A stretch of DNA of 64,000 nt from Mariprofundus aestuarium. Its GTDB lineage: Bacteria > Pseudomonadota > Zetaproteobacteria > Mariprofundales > Mariprofundaceae. Where the stretch lies: contig NZ_CP018799.1 in assembly GCF_002795805.1 (NCBI RefSeq), forward strand, positions 365,001 through 429,000, in the 5' to 3' direction. Positions 29,646-40,512 of the stretch are shown here, in pieces (position 1 is the first letter of the stretch; the number at the start of each line of letters is the position of its first letter). The notes below the pieces were generated by a model, which was not told the DNA's origin, did no database searches, and was given only the letters and a program-made list of their open reading frames with translations. The translations under genes were made by a program, and so were the position numbers.

Positions 29646-31176
29646 CCACCTGCAAGCGCATGCCGCCGAACTGGCGCACGGATTCTCTCTTTGCGAGCTT
29701 GCCGAGGGGCTTGGTCACCTTGATATGGATGGGGCCGATGATGTGCTCATCATGGGCATCTGTGACGACTCGCGCCATGCCAAGCCGGGTTATGCCATGC
29801 TCTGCCTGCCGCGTGCGGAGGGCCGGGCCAGCGAATTTGCAGAGAGTGCGAGAGAGCTCGGGGCGACTGCGATCATCAGTGTTGGCATACCAGTCGACAC
29901 ACAACTTCCTAGCCTTCATCTCGACTCCATGGGTCAGGCGGGAACATTGCTTCGCCGTATGTTCAAAACCGAGCAGGCAGGCGCACACCTTTATGGCATC
30001 ACCGGAACCGATGGTAAAACCAGCGTGACCTGGATGCTGCGTGAGGCACTTTCCCGCTATCAGCAGCAGCCGGTGTGGAGCACAGGCACGCTGGGCCTGA
30101 TGCGCAGTTCCGATGATATTCGTGACATCGGCAATACCACGCCATCGCTATTGACGATGCATGCAATGCTCGCTGAAGCCTGTCGGGAACATGTGCATTC
30201 AGTTGTGAGTGAAATCTCATCCCACGGCATCGCACAGTCACGTATTGCAGGTCTCGATTTCAGGACCGCAATCTGGACCAGCATGGGGCACGACCACCTG
30301 CAGGATCACGGTGGTTATGGACCCTATCTGGCAATCAAGGCTGGATTTGTTTGTGACTGTGGCAGCCATGGCGGTAATGTGATTGCCAATGCCGACCATG
30401 CCGATATCCGTGAAAGGGCCCCTGCCTCTTCACGTTGGTATGGGCATGGACTCTCCCGTGATGATGTGGATATGGGCTGGGAACAGGAGTTGCCAGGCAT
30501 GCTGCGGTTGCGCAGTCGTGGAGAAGAGGTGGTGATCGAAGACATCCCGCTCGGTGATTTCCATGCTGAGAATGTTGCTTGCGTTGCACTGATATTGATG
30601 GTGTCACAGGACATCGGACTGCAAGAGCTGCCTGAACTTCTCTCAGGCATAACCGCACCTCCAGGACGCATGCAGGATGTGCTGGCCGGTTATGGCCAGG
30701 TGTTTATCGATTATGCTCATACCCCTGAGGCACTGGAGCGCTGTCTGAGGGCGGCCCGTAAGCTGGCCCGCAATCGGCTGATTGTCGCATTCGGATGCGG
30801 CGGTGAACGCGACCGCGAAAAGCGACCGCAAATGGGTGAGATCGCAGTCGAGTTTGCCGATGCGGTGTGGATTACATCCGACAATCCGCGCGGAGAGCTG
30901 CCTGCCGTTATCGCATCGGAGATCGAGTTTGGCATGCAGAAGCCCTATCGGGCTGAGGTGCACCTGCAGCTGGACCGCGACAAGGCGATTGGCGAGGCGG
31001 TCGCTGCGCTTGCGGAAGGAGATATCCTGGTGATTGCCGGTAAAGGGCATGAGGCCTACATGGAGGTGTGCGGCAGGCGCATGCCATGGAGCGATGCCGA
31101 GGCAGCCGAGAAATATCTGCGCAGAAAAAACAGTGGAACGGGCTTGGTTTCCGAAGGTGAAGATATATGCGCATGA
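29638..31176 (+). CDS. murE: UDP-MurNAc-tripeptide synthetase (meso-DAP ligase) MurE
   Basis: A 512-residue Mur ligase that adds the third residue of the stem peptide. The ATP-binding loop is ITGTDGKTSVTWML. The motif SDNPRGELP is present, and DNPR is the established signature of meso-diaminopimelate-adding MurE enzymes. GKGHEAY lies near the C-terminus. This predicts DAP-type peptidoglycan, consistent with mpl at 46995. It overlaps the end of ftsI by eight bases. Confidence 0.95.
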   Translation: MSSHLQAHAAELAHGFSLCELAEGLGHLDMDGADDVLIMGICDDSRHAKPGYAMLCLPRAEGRASEFAESARELGATAIISVGIPVDTQLPSLHLDSMGQAGTLLRRMFKTEQAGAHLYGITGTDGKTSVTWMLREALSRYQQQPVWSTGTLGLMRSSDDIRDIGNTTPSLLTMHAMLAEACREHVHSVVSEISSHGIAQSRIAGLDFRTAIWTSMGHDHLQDHGGYGPYLAIKAGFVCDCGSHGGNVIANADHADIRERAPASSRWYGHGLSRDDVDMGWEQELPGMLRLRSRGEEVVIEDIPLGDFHAENVACVALILMVSQDIGLQELPELLSGITAPPGRMQDVLAGYGQVFIDYAHTPEALERCLRAARKLARNRLIVAFGCGGERDREKRPQMGEIAVEFADAVWITSDNPRGELPAVIASEIEFGMQKPYRAEVHLQLDRDKAIGEAVAALAEGDILVIAGKGHEAYMEVCGRRMPWSDAEAAEKYLRRKNSGTGLVSEGEDICA

Positions 31177-32540
31177 GCGGAGCCGATATCATGAATGCTA
31201 CCGGTGGCAGCTGGCACGGTGCTACTCCCGAAGTTATTACCGCCATCGCAACGGATACGCGCGACTTCAAGACGGGTCAGGTATTCCTTGCCCTGCGCGG
31301 CCCGAATTTCGATGGCCACACCTTTGCTGCACCAGTGGCTGACCGGGCGCTGGCGTTGATCGGCGACCGGGAAGGGGTGTCGCTCTGGTCCGGCATTGAT
31401 ACCAGCAAGCTTGAGGTGGATGATACCCTGCAGGCGCTCGGTGATATCGCGCACGCCTGGCGGATGCGCCTTGAGCATACAACAGTCATCGCAATCACCG
31501 GTTCATATGGTAAAACCAGCCTGCGTACAATTCTGGAAACAGGTTTCGCCGCTTTGGGACTTAATGTCTCTGCGACTCGTGCCAACCTGAACAACCTGAT
31601 CGGTGTACCCCAGACATTACTGGCCGTGCCTGAGGATGCTGAGATTGCCGTGATTGAATGTGGTATCAGCGAGACAGGAGAGATGGCACGTCTGGCTGCC
31701 ATGGTGCAGCCGGATATAGCTATCCTTACAGGTATGACTGCCGCGCACGCGGAAGGGCTCGGCGGCCTGGCCGGGGTGGTCAGGGAGAAGGCACTGCTTC
31801 TCGAGCATCTGAGCGGAAATGGCTGGAGCGGGCTGGGCGAAGGCGTAGCGGATCTTTTGCGTGCAAATCATATTTCTCTGCCTGAGCAGGCACTAACTCT
31901 CGATGCTGATGAAGAGAAGGATTCGGTCAGCTGGCAACTCGTAGGGCGAGAGTTGCTGATGCGGTGGAGAGAAGAGGAAGCCTCAATGGCGCTGGCGCTG
32001 CCTGCCGCTCACTGGGCTGCCAACATCGCCTTTGCCGCATCGATTATACTGCGTTATCTCAATGGTCGTGACAGGAAGGCAGGTCTTACTGAAGTAGTGG
32101 CTGCCATCTCCAGTTGGCAGCCGCCAGCGGGGCGGATGCAGCAGTGTGAAGGTTTGAATGGCTGCCTTGTACTGGACGATTGCTACAACGCCAATCCTGT
32201 TTCAATGCAGGCTGCAATCGATACGCTGCGCGCACTTGATGGCGGCAGGATTGCGATTCTGGGTGACATGGGCGAACTGGGTGAAGGCTCCGAGAAGGCG
32301 CATGGCAGCATCGACATTCAGGGGCTTGATCGCGTTTACCTGATTGGCAAGCGCATGCAGGCGCTGGCGGCAAGATATCCTGAGGTTCGCTGGTTCGCTT
32401 CGACGGATGAGGCAGTTGCCGGATTATCGGATGAGTCGTTTGAAGCCGGTGATACCGTGCTGGTCAAGGCATCACGCTCAATGGCACTGGAATCGATTGT
32501 ACGCCTGCTCTGCAGAGAGGAGATGGCCCATGCTTTATAA
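31167..32540 (+). CDS. murF: UDP-MurNAc-tripeptide:D-Ala-D-Ala ligase MurF
   Basis: A 457-residue Mur ligase adding the D-alanyl-D-alanine dipeptide. The ATP loop reads [12 protein letters not shown], then [16 protein letters not shown], a MurF hallmark, and [12 protein letters not shown]. The C-terminal domain has [16 protein letters not shown]. The ATG overlaps the murE end by ten bases; a second ATG two codons on is possible. It is one of nine consecutive peptidoglycan precursor and division genes in this cluster. Confidence 0.95.
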   Translation: MRMSGADIMNATGGSWHGATPEVITAIATDTRDFKTGQVFLALRGPNFDGHTFAAPVADRALALIGDREGVSLWSGIDTSKLEVDDTLQALGDIAHAWRMRLEHTTVIAITGSYGKTSLRTILETGFAALGLNVSATRANLNNLIGVPQTLLAVPEDAEIAVIECGISETGEMARLAAMVQPDIAILTGMTAAHAEGLGGLAGVVREKALLLEHLSGNGWSGLGEGVADLLRANHISLPEQALTLDADEEKDSVSWQLVGRELLMRWREEEASMALALPAAHWAANIAFAASIILRYLNGRDRKAGLTEVVAAISSWQPPAGRMQQCEGLNGCLVLDDCYNANPVSMQAAIDTLRALDGGRIAILGDMGELGEGSEKAHGSIDIQGLDRVYLIGKRMQALAARYPEVRWFASTDEAVAGLSDESFEAGDTVLVKASRSMALESIVRLLCREEMAHAL

Positions 32541-33600
32541 TCTGCTCTACCCATTGGCCGATCAGGTATCCCTGTTCAACCTCTTCCAGTATATCACCTT
32601 CCGGACTGTCTACGCGCTGGTGACCTCGCTGGTGCTCTGCTGGATTATCGGGCCGTGGTTTATCAATCGACTGAGGGTGAAGCAGGGTCAGGGGCAGCCG
32701 ATTCGCAGTGATGGACCGCAGACTCATCTGGTTAAGCAGGGGACGCCGACCATGGGCGGCCTTCTCATCCTTCTGGTTATGACGATTGCCACTCTGTTGT
32801 GGGCTGACCTTACCAATGGCTTCATCTGGCTGGCGCTGCTGGTGACACTCGGTTATGGACTGATTGGCTGGCTGGATGACTATCTGAAGATTATGCGCCG
32901 CAACCCGAAAGGACTTGCCGGGCGCTGGAAGCTGTTGCTGCAGTGTCTGTTCGGCGGCATCGCAGCTGGCGGCTTGATGATCATGACCGACCCTATTGTC
33001 GATATCCCCTTCTTTAACATGCAGTGGGATATGGGCTGGTTCTATGTTATTTTTGTACTGTTCGTGCTCGTAGGCACCTCCAATGCGGTGAATCTCACTG
33101 ATGGGCTGGATGGGCTAGCTGTGGCGCCGACCTTTATGGTGGCTAGTTCCCTGGCTGTTGTGGTCTATCTGGCTGGTCATGCCAAGTTTGCTGCCTACCT
33201 GATGATCCCCTTTGTTCCGGGCTCCGGTGAGTTGGCGGTATTCTGCGGTGCCCTGGTCGGGGCATGCCTCGGATTCCTCTGGTTCAACACCTACCCTGCA
33301 CAGGTGTTTATGGGTGACGTTGGAGCGCTTGCACTGGGCGGTGCGCTCGGCTTTGTGGCTTGTGCGGTGCACCAGCAGTTTTTGCTGGCGATTGCGGGTG
33401 GGCTGTTCGTCTTGGAGGCAGTATCAGTAATGGTACAGGTGGCCAGCTTCAAGTTGACTGGGAAACGTGTCTTCCGAATGGCGCCGATCCACCATCACTA
33501 TGAGCTGAAAGGCTGGCCTGAACCCAAGGTGATTGTCCGCTTCTGGATTATTTCGATTCTATTGGCACTGGTGGCGCTATCCACCTTGAAGATCCGATGA
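32530..33600 (+). CDS. mraY: phospho-MurNAc-pentapeptide transferase MraY
   Basis: An integral membrane enzyme of 356 residues that transfers phospho-MurNAc-pentapeptide to undecaprenyl phosphate, giving lipid I. About ten transmembrane segments are visible. Key motifs are [16 protein letters not shown] (the aspartate pair), [21 protein letters not shown] and the HHHYELKGW loop. The frame is open back to 32344, but that part is inside murF. The ATG at 32530 begins the conserved [10 protein letters not shown]-terminus and overlaps murF by 11 bases. Confidence 0.95.
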   Translation: MLYNLLYPLADQVSLFNLFQYITFRTVYALVTSLVLCWIIGPWFINRLRVKQGQGQPIRSDGPQTHLVKQGTPTMGGLLILLVMTIATLLWADLTNGFIWLALLVTLGYGLIGWLDDYLKIMRRNPKGLAGRWKLLLQCLFGGIAAGGLMIMTDPIVDIPFFNMQWDMGWFYVIFVLFVLVGTSNAVNLTDGLDGLAVAPTFMVASSLAVVVYLAGHAKFAAYLMIPFVPGSGELAVFCGALVGACLGFLWFNTYPAQVFMGDVGALALGGALGFVACAVHQQFLLAIAGGLFVLEAVSVMVQVASFKLTGKRVFRMAPIHHHYELKGWPEPKVIVRFWIISILLALVALSTLKIR

Positions 33601-34961
33601 GTACAACGGAACCACATATGAGCGAACAGCTGACAGCGATTATCGGCATGGGTAAGACCGGACAGGCGGCAGCTAGGTTCTTGCTACGCGAGGGAATGGC
33701 ATGCGAAGCATTCGATGAGAAGAAGGTTGTGTTGCCAGAGGCAATCGATGTGCCACTGCATATCGGTAAGCTGAAAGCAGCCAGCCTGAAGCGCTTCTCA
33801 CGAATTATTGTCAGCCCAGGCATTAACTGGGATCACCCTGCTCTGGTTGAGGTGCGTGCCAGCGGCATTCCGACTTACGGGGACCTTGAGCTGTTCGGTG
33901 AGCACTACCATGGAGACACCATCGCGATTACCGGCACTAACGGCAAAACAACGACTGTGTCACTGATCAGTACAATGCTGGATACGTTGCCTGGAGGTAT
34001 TGAAGCGGGCGGCAATATAGGCACTCCGATGCTCGACCTGCTGGGCGATGAGCAGCCATCCCGCATCGTGCTTGAGCTCTCCAGCTTCCAGTTGGAGCGC
34101 GCCAGCCAGATACGTCCACGCTGGGCGGCACTGTTGAATATTCAGCCGGATCATGCAGACATGCATGCCGATGCAGCCGCATACAGGGCTGCAAAGTTGC
34201 GCCTGTTTGCTAAGCAGGGTGAAGGCGATAAGGCGATGCTGCCAGCAGATAGCGAGTGGAATGCGCTGGCCGATGAATTGAGGGGGCGTGGTGTATATGT
34301 GCGCCGCTTCGGCATCGGAGCCGCAGAGGAGTTGGATTCCGGTGTGCAGCTGTTGCCGGATGGATCGTGGCAGCTTTTCTGGCATCACTTCCATATTCCT
34401 GAGTTTATCTCCTCCGACGATTTGCCATCCAAAGGAATACACCAGCATCAGAATCTTGCAGTGGCGGCTCAGGCAGCTACTGACTACGGCGTGTCGGCCA
34501 GTGTGGTGCATCAGGCACTGACCTCATTCCGAGGGCTGCCTCATCGACTGCAATCACTGGGTTTTGTGGCTGGGCGTGAGTGGTACAACGATTCCAAGGC
34601 GACCAATCCGGATGCTGCAATTGCAGCCCTGAAGTCCTTTCATCAGGTGATCTGGATCTGTGGAGGCCTACGCAAGGGGCTGGATGTCTCGGTGATGAAG
34701 GAGGCCGTGGCCAGCCATGTCGAGCATGTCTACATCATCGGCAAGGATCCTGGGGAATTTGTAAAATTGGCGGATGCAGCAGGTGTGCCATCAAGCTTTG
34801 TTAAAAATATGGATCAGGCGGTCAGGCAGGCATCGATGTCTCAGGATGGATTGCCGGTGCTGCTCTCGCCTGCTGCCGCCAGTCAGGATCAGTTTTCCGA
34901 TTATGCCGAACGTGGGCGCGTCTTTGTCGATGCGGTTAAAGCGCTGGAGAAGAAATCATGA
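33597..34961 (+). CDS. murD: UDP-MurNAc-L-alanine:D-glutamate ligase MurD
   Basis: A 454-residue Mur ligase adding D-glutamate as the second residue of the stem peptide. The N-terminal domain starts [16 protein letters not shown]. The ATP loop is [14 protein letters not shown], followed by [12 protein letters not shown] and the MurD motif ELSSFQLE. The C-terminal domain has [15 protein letters not shown]. It overlaps the mraY stop by four bases (ATGA). A second ATG seven codons downstream is possible. Confidence 0.95.
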   Translation: MSTTEPHMSEQLTAIIGMGKTGQAAARFLLREGMACEAFDEKKVVLPEAIDVPLHIGKLKAASLKRFSRIIVSPGINWDHPALVEVRASGIPTYGDLELFGEHYHGDTIAITGTNGKTTTVSLISTMLDTLPGGIEAGGNIGTPMLDLLGDEQPSRIVLELSSFQLERASQIRPRWAALLNIQPDHADMHADAAAYRAAKLRLFAKQGEGDKAMLPADSEWNALADELRGRGVYVRRFGIGAAEELDSGVQLLPDGSWQLFWHHFHIPEFISSDDLPSKGIHQHQNLAVAAQAATDYGVSASVVHQALTSFRGLPHRLQSLGFVAGREWYNDSKATNPDAAIAALKSFHQVIWICGGLRKGLDVSVMKEAVASHVEHVYIIGKDPGEFVKLADAAGVPSSFVKNMDQAVRQASMSQDGLPVLLSPAAASQDQFSDYAERGRVFVDAVKALEKKS

Positions 34962-36160
34962 GCGCGAAAGCTGCAAAGCAGCTGATGCCGGCTGATCCGA
35001 TCCTGACAGGCTGCGTACTGGCACTGCTCAGTTTCAGCGTGTTGATGGTCTACAGCACCAGCATCAGCGTGGCAGAGGTTCGCTATAACGATCCATTTCG
35101 TATTATTGGCCACTGGCTGGTCTACATTCCTGTTGGCCTGATGATCATGTGGTTACTATCACGTGTTGAGGCTATCTGGTGGCGCGCCATTGCGCTGCCG
35201 ATTCTAGCGGTTGCCGTAGTGTTAATGATCGCCGTACTGGTGCCGGGGGTTGGCCGCGAGATCAACGGAGCACAGCGTTGGATTTCGCTATTCGGTTTGA
35301 CATTGCAGCCGGTCGAACTGCTCAAGCCAGCCGTGATCATCTACATGGCCTATTATATGGGCACATTTCCGGATCGCCTGCACAACTTTGCCAGCGGACT
35401 GGCACCCATGTTGGTGGTGTTGATGGTGTCGCTGGCGCTACTGTTGCTTCAACCCGATTTTGGCAGTGCAGCACTACTCGCCTCTGTCTGTTTTGCCATG
35501 TGGTTTGTCGGAGGTGTGCCGATCCGGCACTTACTGAGCATGCTGGCGGGATTCATCCCTTTGGCCATTATCGTGCTGGTCGCGGCTCCATACCGCGTAC
35601 AGCGTCTGCTTAGCTTCCTTGATCCATGGGACGACCGCTTTGGTACCGACTATCAGCTGATCCAGTCAATGCTAGCCTTTGGAAGTGGCGGTATTGCCGG
35701 TACCGGCGTAGGTCAGGGTGTTCAGAAGCTCTTTTATCTGCCAGAGGTCTTTACGGACTTTATATCTGCCAGTATTGGCGAAGAGCTCGGGCTGGTCGGC
35801 ATTGTGGCGCTGATTCTGCTGTTCGCCCTGCTGCTCGGTCGCGGCATCTGGTTGGCCATCCATTGCGAAGATATGTTCTCCCGCCTACTGACTATGGGCT
35901 GCATTATGATCCTCGGCGTTGCCTTCATTATTAATATGGGAGCAGCTATGGGGATACTTCCAACCAAGGGCATGCCAATGCCATTCGTATCCTACGGAGG
36001 CAGTGCCTTGATCGGCGAATGTGTGCTGGTTGGATTGATCCTCTCCATTCAGCGCCACAGGCCAGGCAACTTGCGTCTGGCAAAACGTGCAGCTGGTGGA
36101 AATAAATCAGCAATAAAGGGTAAAGCCCGGAAAACCAACGCAATGGAGGGAGTGGTGTGA
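34958..36160 (+). CDS. ftsW: septal peptidoglycan glycosyltransferase FtsW
   Basis: A SEDS-family polymerase of 400 residues with about ten transmembrane segments. It polymerises lipid II at the septum together with FtsI. Diagnostic stretches are MVYSTSISVAE near the start, GINGAQRW-like EINGAQRWI, LLLQPDFGSA, DYQLIQSMLAFGSGGIAGTG and PFVSYGGSALI. The last 30 residues form a basic cytoplasmic tail. It overlaps murD and murG by four bases each. Confidence 0.95.
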   Translation: MSAKAAKQLMPADPILTGCVLALLSFSVLMVYSTSISVAEVRYNDPFRIIGHWLVYIPVGLMIMWLLSRVEAIWWRAIALPILAVAVVLMIAVLVPGVGREINGAQRWISLFGLTLQPVELLKPAVIIYMAYYMGTFPDRLHNFASGLAPMLVVLMVSLALLLLQPDFGSAALLASVCFAMWFVGGVPIRHLLSMLAGFIPLAIIVLVAAPYRVQRLLSFLDPWDDRFGTDYQLIQSMLAFGSGGIAGTGVGQGVQKLFYLPEVFTDFISASIGEELGLVGIVALILLFALLLGRGIWLAIHCEDMFSRLLTMGCIMILGVAFIINMGAAMGILPTKGMPMPFVSYGGSALIGECVLVGLILSIQRHRPGNLRLAKRAAGGNKSAIKGKARKTNAMEGVV

Positions 36161-37266
36161 GTAGTGTGCCACTTCTCTGTGTCGCCGGCGGTGGAACCGG
36201 GGGGCATGTTATGCCTGCACTGGCACTGGCTGATGCTGCCCGTGAGCGCTGGCCGGAGTTGCGCGTGAACTTTATCGGCGCTGAACGTGGGCTGGAGGCG
36301 AAGCTTCTGCCGGAGCGCGGTGAGAACGTGTTGCTGCTGACCATGCATGGCGTGAAGGGTGCGGGTATTGTGCAGCGTTTGCGCGTTCTGCTCTGGGAGC
36401 TTCCCAAGGCGGTGGTGCAGATTCGGAAATCGTGGGAAAAGCAGAAGCCCGACCTACTGGTTGGCGTAGGTGGATACGCGAGTGTCTCCGGTGTCATCGC
36501 GGCCCTGATGAGCCGGGTTCCGGTTGTGCTCTACGAACAGAATGCGATGCCGGGCCTGGTAAATAGAACGCTGGCCCGCCTCTGTAGTCGAATCATGCTG
36601 GGGTTTGCCGAAGCATCACACCACTTGGGTGCAAGCGTGAACCGTGCATTCACCGGAAACATTGTCCGCGATGTGATTGCAGGGGTTCAGTGGAGCACGC
36701 ATACACCTCCACGCCTGCTTGTGTTGGGTGGGTCTCAGGGAGCACTGGTGCTTAACCGTACCGTACCCCAGGCGTGCGCCCAGCTGGCTAGGGAAGGGCG
36801 CGAATTCAGCGTATGCCATGTGGCGGGAAAGGATGAAACAGCGCGCATGCAGGTAGAGAGCATCTATGCGGGTGCGGGAATTAAGGCCGAGGTGCTGGGC
36901 TTTTGTGACGACATGGCCGGCTTCTATGCCAAAGGTGACCTGATGATTGCACGTGCCGGTGCAATGACGGTAACCGAGGCTGCCATATGTGGTATGCCAA
37001 GCCTGTTTGTACCGTTGCCGCATGCGGCTGACGATCACCAGCGCTTTAATGCGGAGAGCGTCGCCGTTGCTGCTGGTGCGCGCGTACTGGACCAGAAAAC
37101 GATGACGCAGGAGACACTGGCTGCAGAGCTGGACGGGTTGATGTTCGACAACGGGAAACTTAGCCGGATGTCCGAGGCAGCCAGAGCATGGGCGCCATTT
37201 GAAGCCAGAGAAAGGCAACTTGATGTGTTGGCAGAGTTTTTACCGGTAAGCGGAGTGAAACAATGA
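36157..37266 (+). CDS. murG: lipid II synthase MurG
   Basis: A 369-residue GT-B glycosyltransferase on the inner face of the membrane. It adds GlcNAc from UDP-GlcNAc to lipid I. The N-terminal loop is AGGGTGGHVMPALALAD, then GVGGYASVSGVIAAL and YEQNAMPGLVNR. The C-terminal domain has LGGSQGALVLN and RAGAMTVTEAA. The start is GTG overlapping the ftsW stop (GTGA). Confidence 0.95.
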   Translation: MSSVPLLCVAGGGTGGHVMPALALADAARERWPELRVNFIGAERGLEAKLLPERGENVLLLTMHGVKGAGIVQRLRVLLWELPKAVVQIRKSWEKQKPDLLVGVGGYASVSGVIAALMSRVPVVLYEQNAMPGLVNRTLARLCSRIMLGFAEASHHLGASVNRAFTGNIVRDVIAGVQWSTHTPPRLLVLGGSQGALVLNRTVPQACAQLAREGREFSVCHVAGKDETARMQVESIYAGAGIKAEVLGFCDDMAGFYAKGDLMIARAGAMTVTEAAICGMPSLFVPLPHAADDHQRFNAESVAVAAGARVLDQKTMTQETLAAELDGLMFDNGKLSRMSEAARAWAPFEARERQLDVLAEFLPVSGVKQ

Positions 37267-38636
37267 AGATGCGCGTGCAGCATATCCATCTGATCGGCAT
37301 CGGCGGCATCGGCATGAGCGGCATTGCCGAACTGCTGTTCAATCAGGGGTTCAGTGTTCAGGGCAGCGATGTTGCCGAGAGTAATAATGTTAAACGCATG
37401 CGCAGCCTTGGCATCCATGTCGCGATTGGACATGCGGCGGAGAATCTGGGTAAAGCCCAGGTGGTTGTGGTCTCATCAGCCATCGATAAAACCAACCCGG
37501 AAATCGCGGCTGCACAGCTGCAGGGAATTCCGGTGATTCCGCGGGCAGAGATGCTGGCTGAGTTGATGCGCATGAAGCAGGGGGTGGCCGTAGCAGGAAG
37601 CCACGGTAAAACCACTATGACCTCGCTGATTGCGCACGGTATGGAGGCTGCGGGCCTGGACCCGACCTACATCATTGGCGGTCGCCTTACGGCAACCGGC
37701 AGTAACGCACGCTTGGGAGCAAGTCCATGGCTGATAGCTGAGGCCGATGAGAGCGATGGCTCATTCCTGCGCCTCTCCCCGACAATTGCCGTGGTTAGTA
37801 ATATTGACCCTGAACACCTCGATCACTATGGCGATTTTGAGACACTGATGGAGGCTTTCCGCACCTTCGTTTCACTGGTTCCATTTTACGGCCGTGTTGT
37901 GCTGCACCATGAACACCCGAATGTTGCTGCCCTGCGTGAGAACCTGCATAAGCCAGTCACCACCTACGGCAGCAGTCCACAGGCCGACCTTCATCTGCTG
38001 GAGAGTCGGGCAGATAGCGAAGGGCAGATTTTCCGGGCGGCCAGTCGCGAACTGGGCGAGTTGGGCGAGTTCAGGCTGCCGATGCCTGGGCGCCACAATG
38101 CCGAGAATGCGCTGGCAGCGATTGCAGTACAGCTCCATCTCGGTATCGACATTGAGACCATTCGCACATCCATTGCCTCATTTGAGGGTATTCAGCGCCG
38201 TTTCCAGCGCACTCAGGTCGGTGAAGGCGTTCTGGTCGACGATTATGCACATCACCCGAAAGAGGTGATGGCAACACTGTCAGCTGCCCGCGACTGCTGG
38301 CCTGAACGGCACATGACCGTGGTCTTCCAGCCGCACCGGTTTAGCCGTACCCGTGATTTGATGGATGATTTTATGGGTGCATTTGATGCCGCTAACGAGG
38401 TCGCACTGTTGCCGATCTATGCTGCCAGTGAGACAGAGATCGAGGGAATCAGCAGCGACTGCATGGCTGAAGGCATGATGGTTCGTGGTCATCGTGGCGT
38501 ATCTCTGGTGGCCGGGCTTGAGGATGCACACAAGCTGGTCCGCTCTGCGCTTGAAAGGGGTGATGTCGTACTGTTGATGGGAGCTGGCTCGATCGGATCT
38601 CTGGCACAGCAGATACGTGAGGAGGTCGCTGCATGA
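37263..38636 (+). CDS. murC: UDP-N-acetylmuramate:L-alanine ligase MurC
   Basis: A 457-residue Mur ligase that adds L-alanine to UDP-MurNAc, the first stem-peptide step. The N-terminal Rossmann motif is IGIGGIGMSGIAELL, the ATP loop is VAGSHGKTTMTSLI, and EADESDGSF and DDYAHHPKEV follow. All are standard. It overlaps murG and murB by four bases each. The related salvage enzyme Mpl is encoded at 46995. Confidence 0.95.
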   Translation: MKMRVQHIHLIGIGGIGMSGIAELLFNQGFSVQGSDVAESNNVKRMRSLGIHVAIGHAAENLGKAQVVVVSSAIDKTNPEIAAAQLQGIPVIPRAEMLAELMRMKQGVAVAGSHGKTTMTSLIAHGMEAAGLDPTYIIGGRLTATGSNARLGASPWLIAEADESDGSFLRLSPTIAVVSNIDPEHLDHYGDFETLMEAFRTFVSLVPFYGRVVLHHEHPNVAALRENLHKPVTTYGSSPQADLHLLESRADSEGQIFRAASRELGELGEFRLPMPGRHNAENALAAIAVQLHLGIDIETIRTSIASFEGIQRRFQRTQVGEGVLVDDYAHHPKEVMATLSAARDCWPERHMTVVFQPHRFSRTRDLMDDFMGAFDAANEVALLPIYAASETEIEGISSDCMAEGMMVRGHRGVSLVAGLEDAHKLVRSALERGDVVLLMGAGSIGSLAQQIREEVAA

Positions 38637-39595
38637 ACGGTTCTCTGATGAATGCCGACATCCTACCCGGAACAGAGTCCGATATGGATCAGGGTGCCAA
38701 TGACGAAACATGGTTTATCCCTCTGGCAGGGCTTGGCTCTTTGCGTGAAAACGAGCCGATGGCGAGGCACACGACACTCGGCGTCGGAGGTCCGGCACGC
38801 TGGTTTTTCCGACCCGAAGATCGAGCAGCTCTTGCAAGTGCGGTGGCTCTCTGCCCTGAAAGTATTTCGATTCTGCCGCTGGGGCGTGGCAGTAATATGC
38901 TGGTTCCAGATATCGGCATCTATGCATTGGTCATTGATCTTAGTGAGCTTAATGCCTTCCATATTGAGGGCTGCCTGGTGCACGCGGAGGCTGGTGTTCG
39001 CATGAGTCGCTTTGCCCGCCAGTGTGCCGAGCACGGCCTCTCAGGCTGTGAGTTTATGGCAACCGTACCCGGAGATGTTGGTGGAGGTGTAGCGATGAAT
39101 GCGGGCTGCTTCTCTCAGCAGGTCTCCGATTCACTCAGCCATATCGAGGTGATGTTGCGCAGTGGTGAGGTGGTTGAGATCGACGCCAAATCACTTGAAA
39201 TGAGCTATCGCCATACAGAGCTGCCGGAACAGGGGGTAGTGGTCAGTGCCTGTTTTGAGTTGCGTCCTGATCATCCTGACCAGATTCGTGAGCGTATGCG
39301 CACCATGCGCAGCCGTCGCAGTTCAACGCAGCCGTTAAGCCAGCCTAATTGCGGGTCGGTATTCAAGAATCCGGAGAATGACCATGCAGCGCGTTTGATT
39401 GAGGCGGCCGGGCTGAAAGGTTACTCCATCGGAGGTGCCCGCATCTCCGATCAGCATGCCAATTTCATCGTCAACGAGGGTGAGGCGAGCAGCGCCGACA
39501 TTGTTGAGCTGATTCAACGGGCACAGCGGGTTGTGAAGGAAAAATTTGAAATCGAACTGGAGCCGGAAGTGCGCATGGTGGGAGAGTGGATGTGA
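38633..39595 (+). CDS. murB: UDP-N-acetylenolpyruvoylglucosamine reductase MurB
   Basis: A 320-residue FAD-dependent reductase giving UDP-MurNAc. FAD-binding stretches are TLGVGGPARWFF, LGRGSNMLV and VPGDVGGGVAMNAGCF. SYRHTELP and NCGSVFKNP place it in the type II MurB group common outside the enterobacteria. About 35 residues precede the conserved core, and an internal start cannot be ruled out. It overlaps the murC stop by four bases. Confidence 0.94.
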   Translation: MNGSLMNADILPGTESDMDQGANDETWFIPLAGLGSLRENEPMARHTTLGVGGPARWFFRPEDRAALASAVALCPESISILPLGRGSNMLVPDIGIYALVIDLSELNAFHIEGCLVHAEAGVRMSRFARQCAEHGLSGCEFMATVPGDVGGGVAMNAGCFSQQVSDSLSHIEVMLRSGEVVEIDAKSLEMSYRHTELPEQGVVVSACFELRPDHPDQIRERMRTMRSRRSSTQPLSQPNCGSVFKNPENDHAARLIEAAGLKGYSIGGARISDQHANFIVNEGEASSADIVELIQRAQRVVKEKFEIELEPEVRMVGEWM

Positions 39596-40512
39596 ATAAG
39601 TCTCGATTCGGTCGCGTCGGCGTGCTGATGGGCGGCACCTCTGCAGAACGCGAAATCTCTCTTCGTTCGGGCAGTGCTGTATTGAAGGCGCTACAGAACT
39701 CCGGTGTCGATGCTGTGGCGGTTGAGCTCAATAACGACTGGAGCGGCCAGATTGCTAAAGCCGGCATCCAAAGCGCATTCAATGTTTTGCATGGCACGCT
39801 CGGTGAAGATGGCTGCGTACAGGGAATGCTAGAGGTGATGGGGATTCCCTATACCGGTTCGGGCGTAATGGCCTCAGCGCTCTGCATGAACAAAAAGCTC
39901 TGCAAACAGATTCTTACCCATGCTGGTTTGAAGGTTCCTTTGGATATCACGATTGCTGCAGATGGCCCGATTCGCTATCCGGTGTTCATAAAACCGGTAT
40001 CAGAAGGATCCAGTATTGGCCTGCATCATCTCACCTCAAAGGCGGAGTGGCAGGCACTGGCGATCCACAATTCAGAAAACTGGATGGCTGAAATGCCGGT
40101 GAAGGGAGTTGAAATTGCCGTGGCAGTACTGGATGGCAAGGCGCTGCCGCCGGTCGAGGTGGTGCCAAAATCGGGCGTCTATGACTTCGCCTCCAAATAT
40201 ACTAGTGGTGCTACCGAATACTTCTGCCCGGCGCGGCTGCCTGCCGAAACATTGCGTTACTGCATGCAACGGGCGGAAGCGGCCGTGGCTGCGCTGCACT
40301 GCAGTGGAGCACCGCGCGTGGATATGATCGTGGATAGTGGTGGTGAGCCGCTTGTGCTGGAGATCAATACCTTGCCGGGCATGACCGAGACCAGCCTTTT
40401 GCCCAAGTCAGCTGCCACAGCAGGCATCAGTTTTGAGGAGCTCTGCCTCTCAATCCTGGCGACAGCTTCACTGGAGAATGGCGAGATGATGCAATCTGGG
40501 GGTGCATTATGA
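39592..40512 (+). CDS. ddl: D-alanine:D-alanine ligase Ddl
   Basis: A 306-residue ATP-grasp enzyme making the D-Ala-D-Ala dipeptide used by MurF. VGVLMGGTSAEREISLRSG opens the protein. KPVSEGSSIGL is the ATP-binding loop, and EINTLPGMTETSLLPK is the metal-binding end. GGAG at 39581-39584 is correctly spaced for the GTG at 39592, which overlaps the murB stop (GTGA). An in-frame GTG at 39586 sits too close to that site. Confidence 0.94.
   Translation: MNKSRFGRVGVLMGGTSAEREISLRSGSAVLKALQNSGVDAVAVELNNDWSGQIAKAGIQSAFNVLHGTLGEDGCVQGMLEVMGIPYTGSGVMASALCMNKKLCKQILTHAGLKVPLDITIAADGPIRYPVFIKPVSEGSSIGLHHLTSKAEWQALAIHNSENWMAEMPVKGVEIAVAVLDGKALPPVEVVPKSGVYDFASKYTSGATEYFCPARLPAETLRYCMQRAEAAVAALHCSGAPRVDMIVDSGGEPLVLEINTLPGMTETSLLPKSAATAGISFEELCLSILATASLENGEMMQSGGAL

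Noticed and set aside
32344-32529. N-terminal extension of mraY inside murF
   Set aside because: Arginine-rich shadow frame of murF; the MraY N-terminus starts at 32530.
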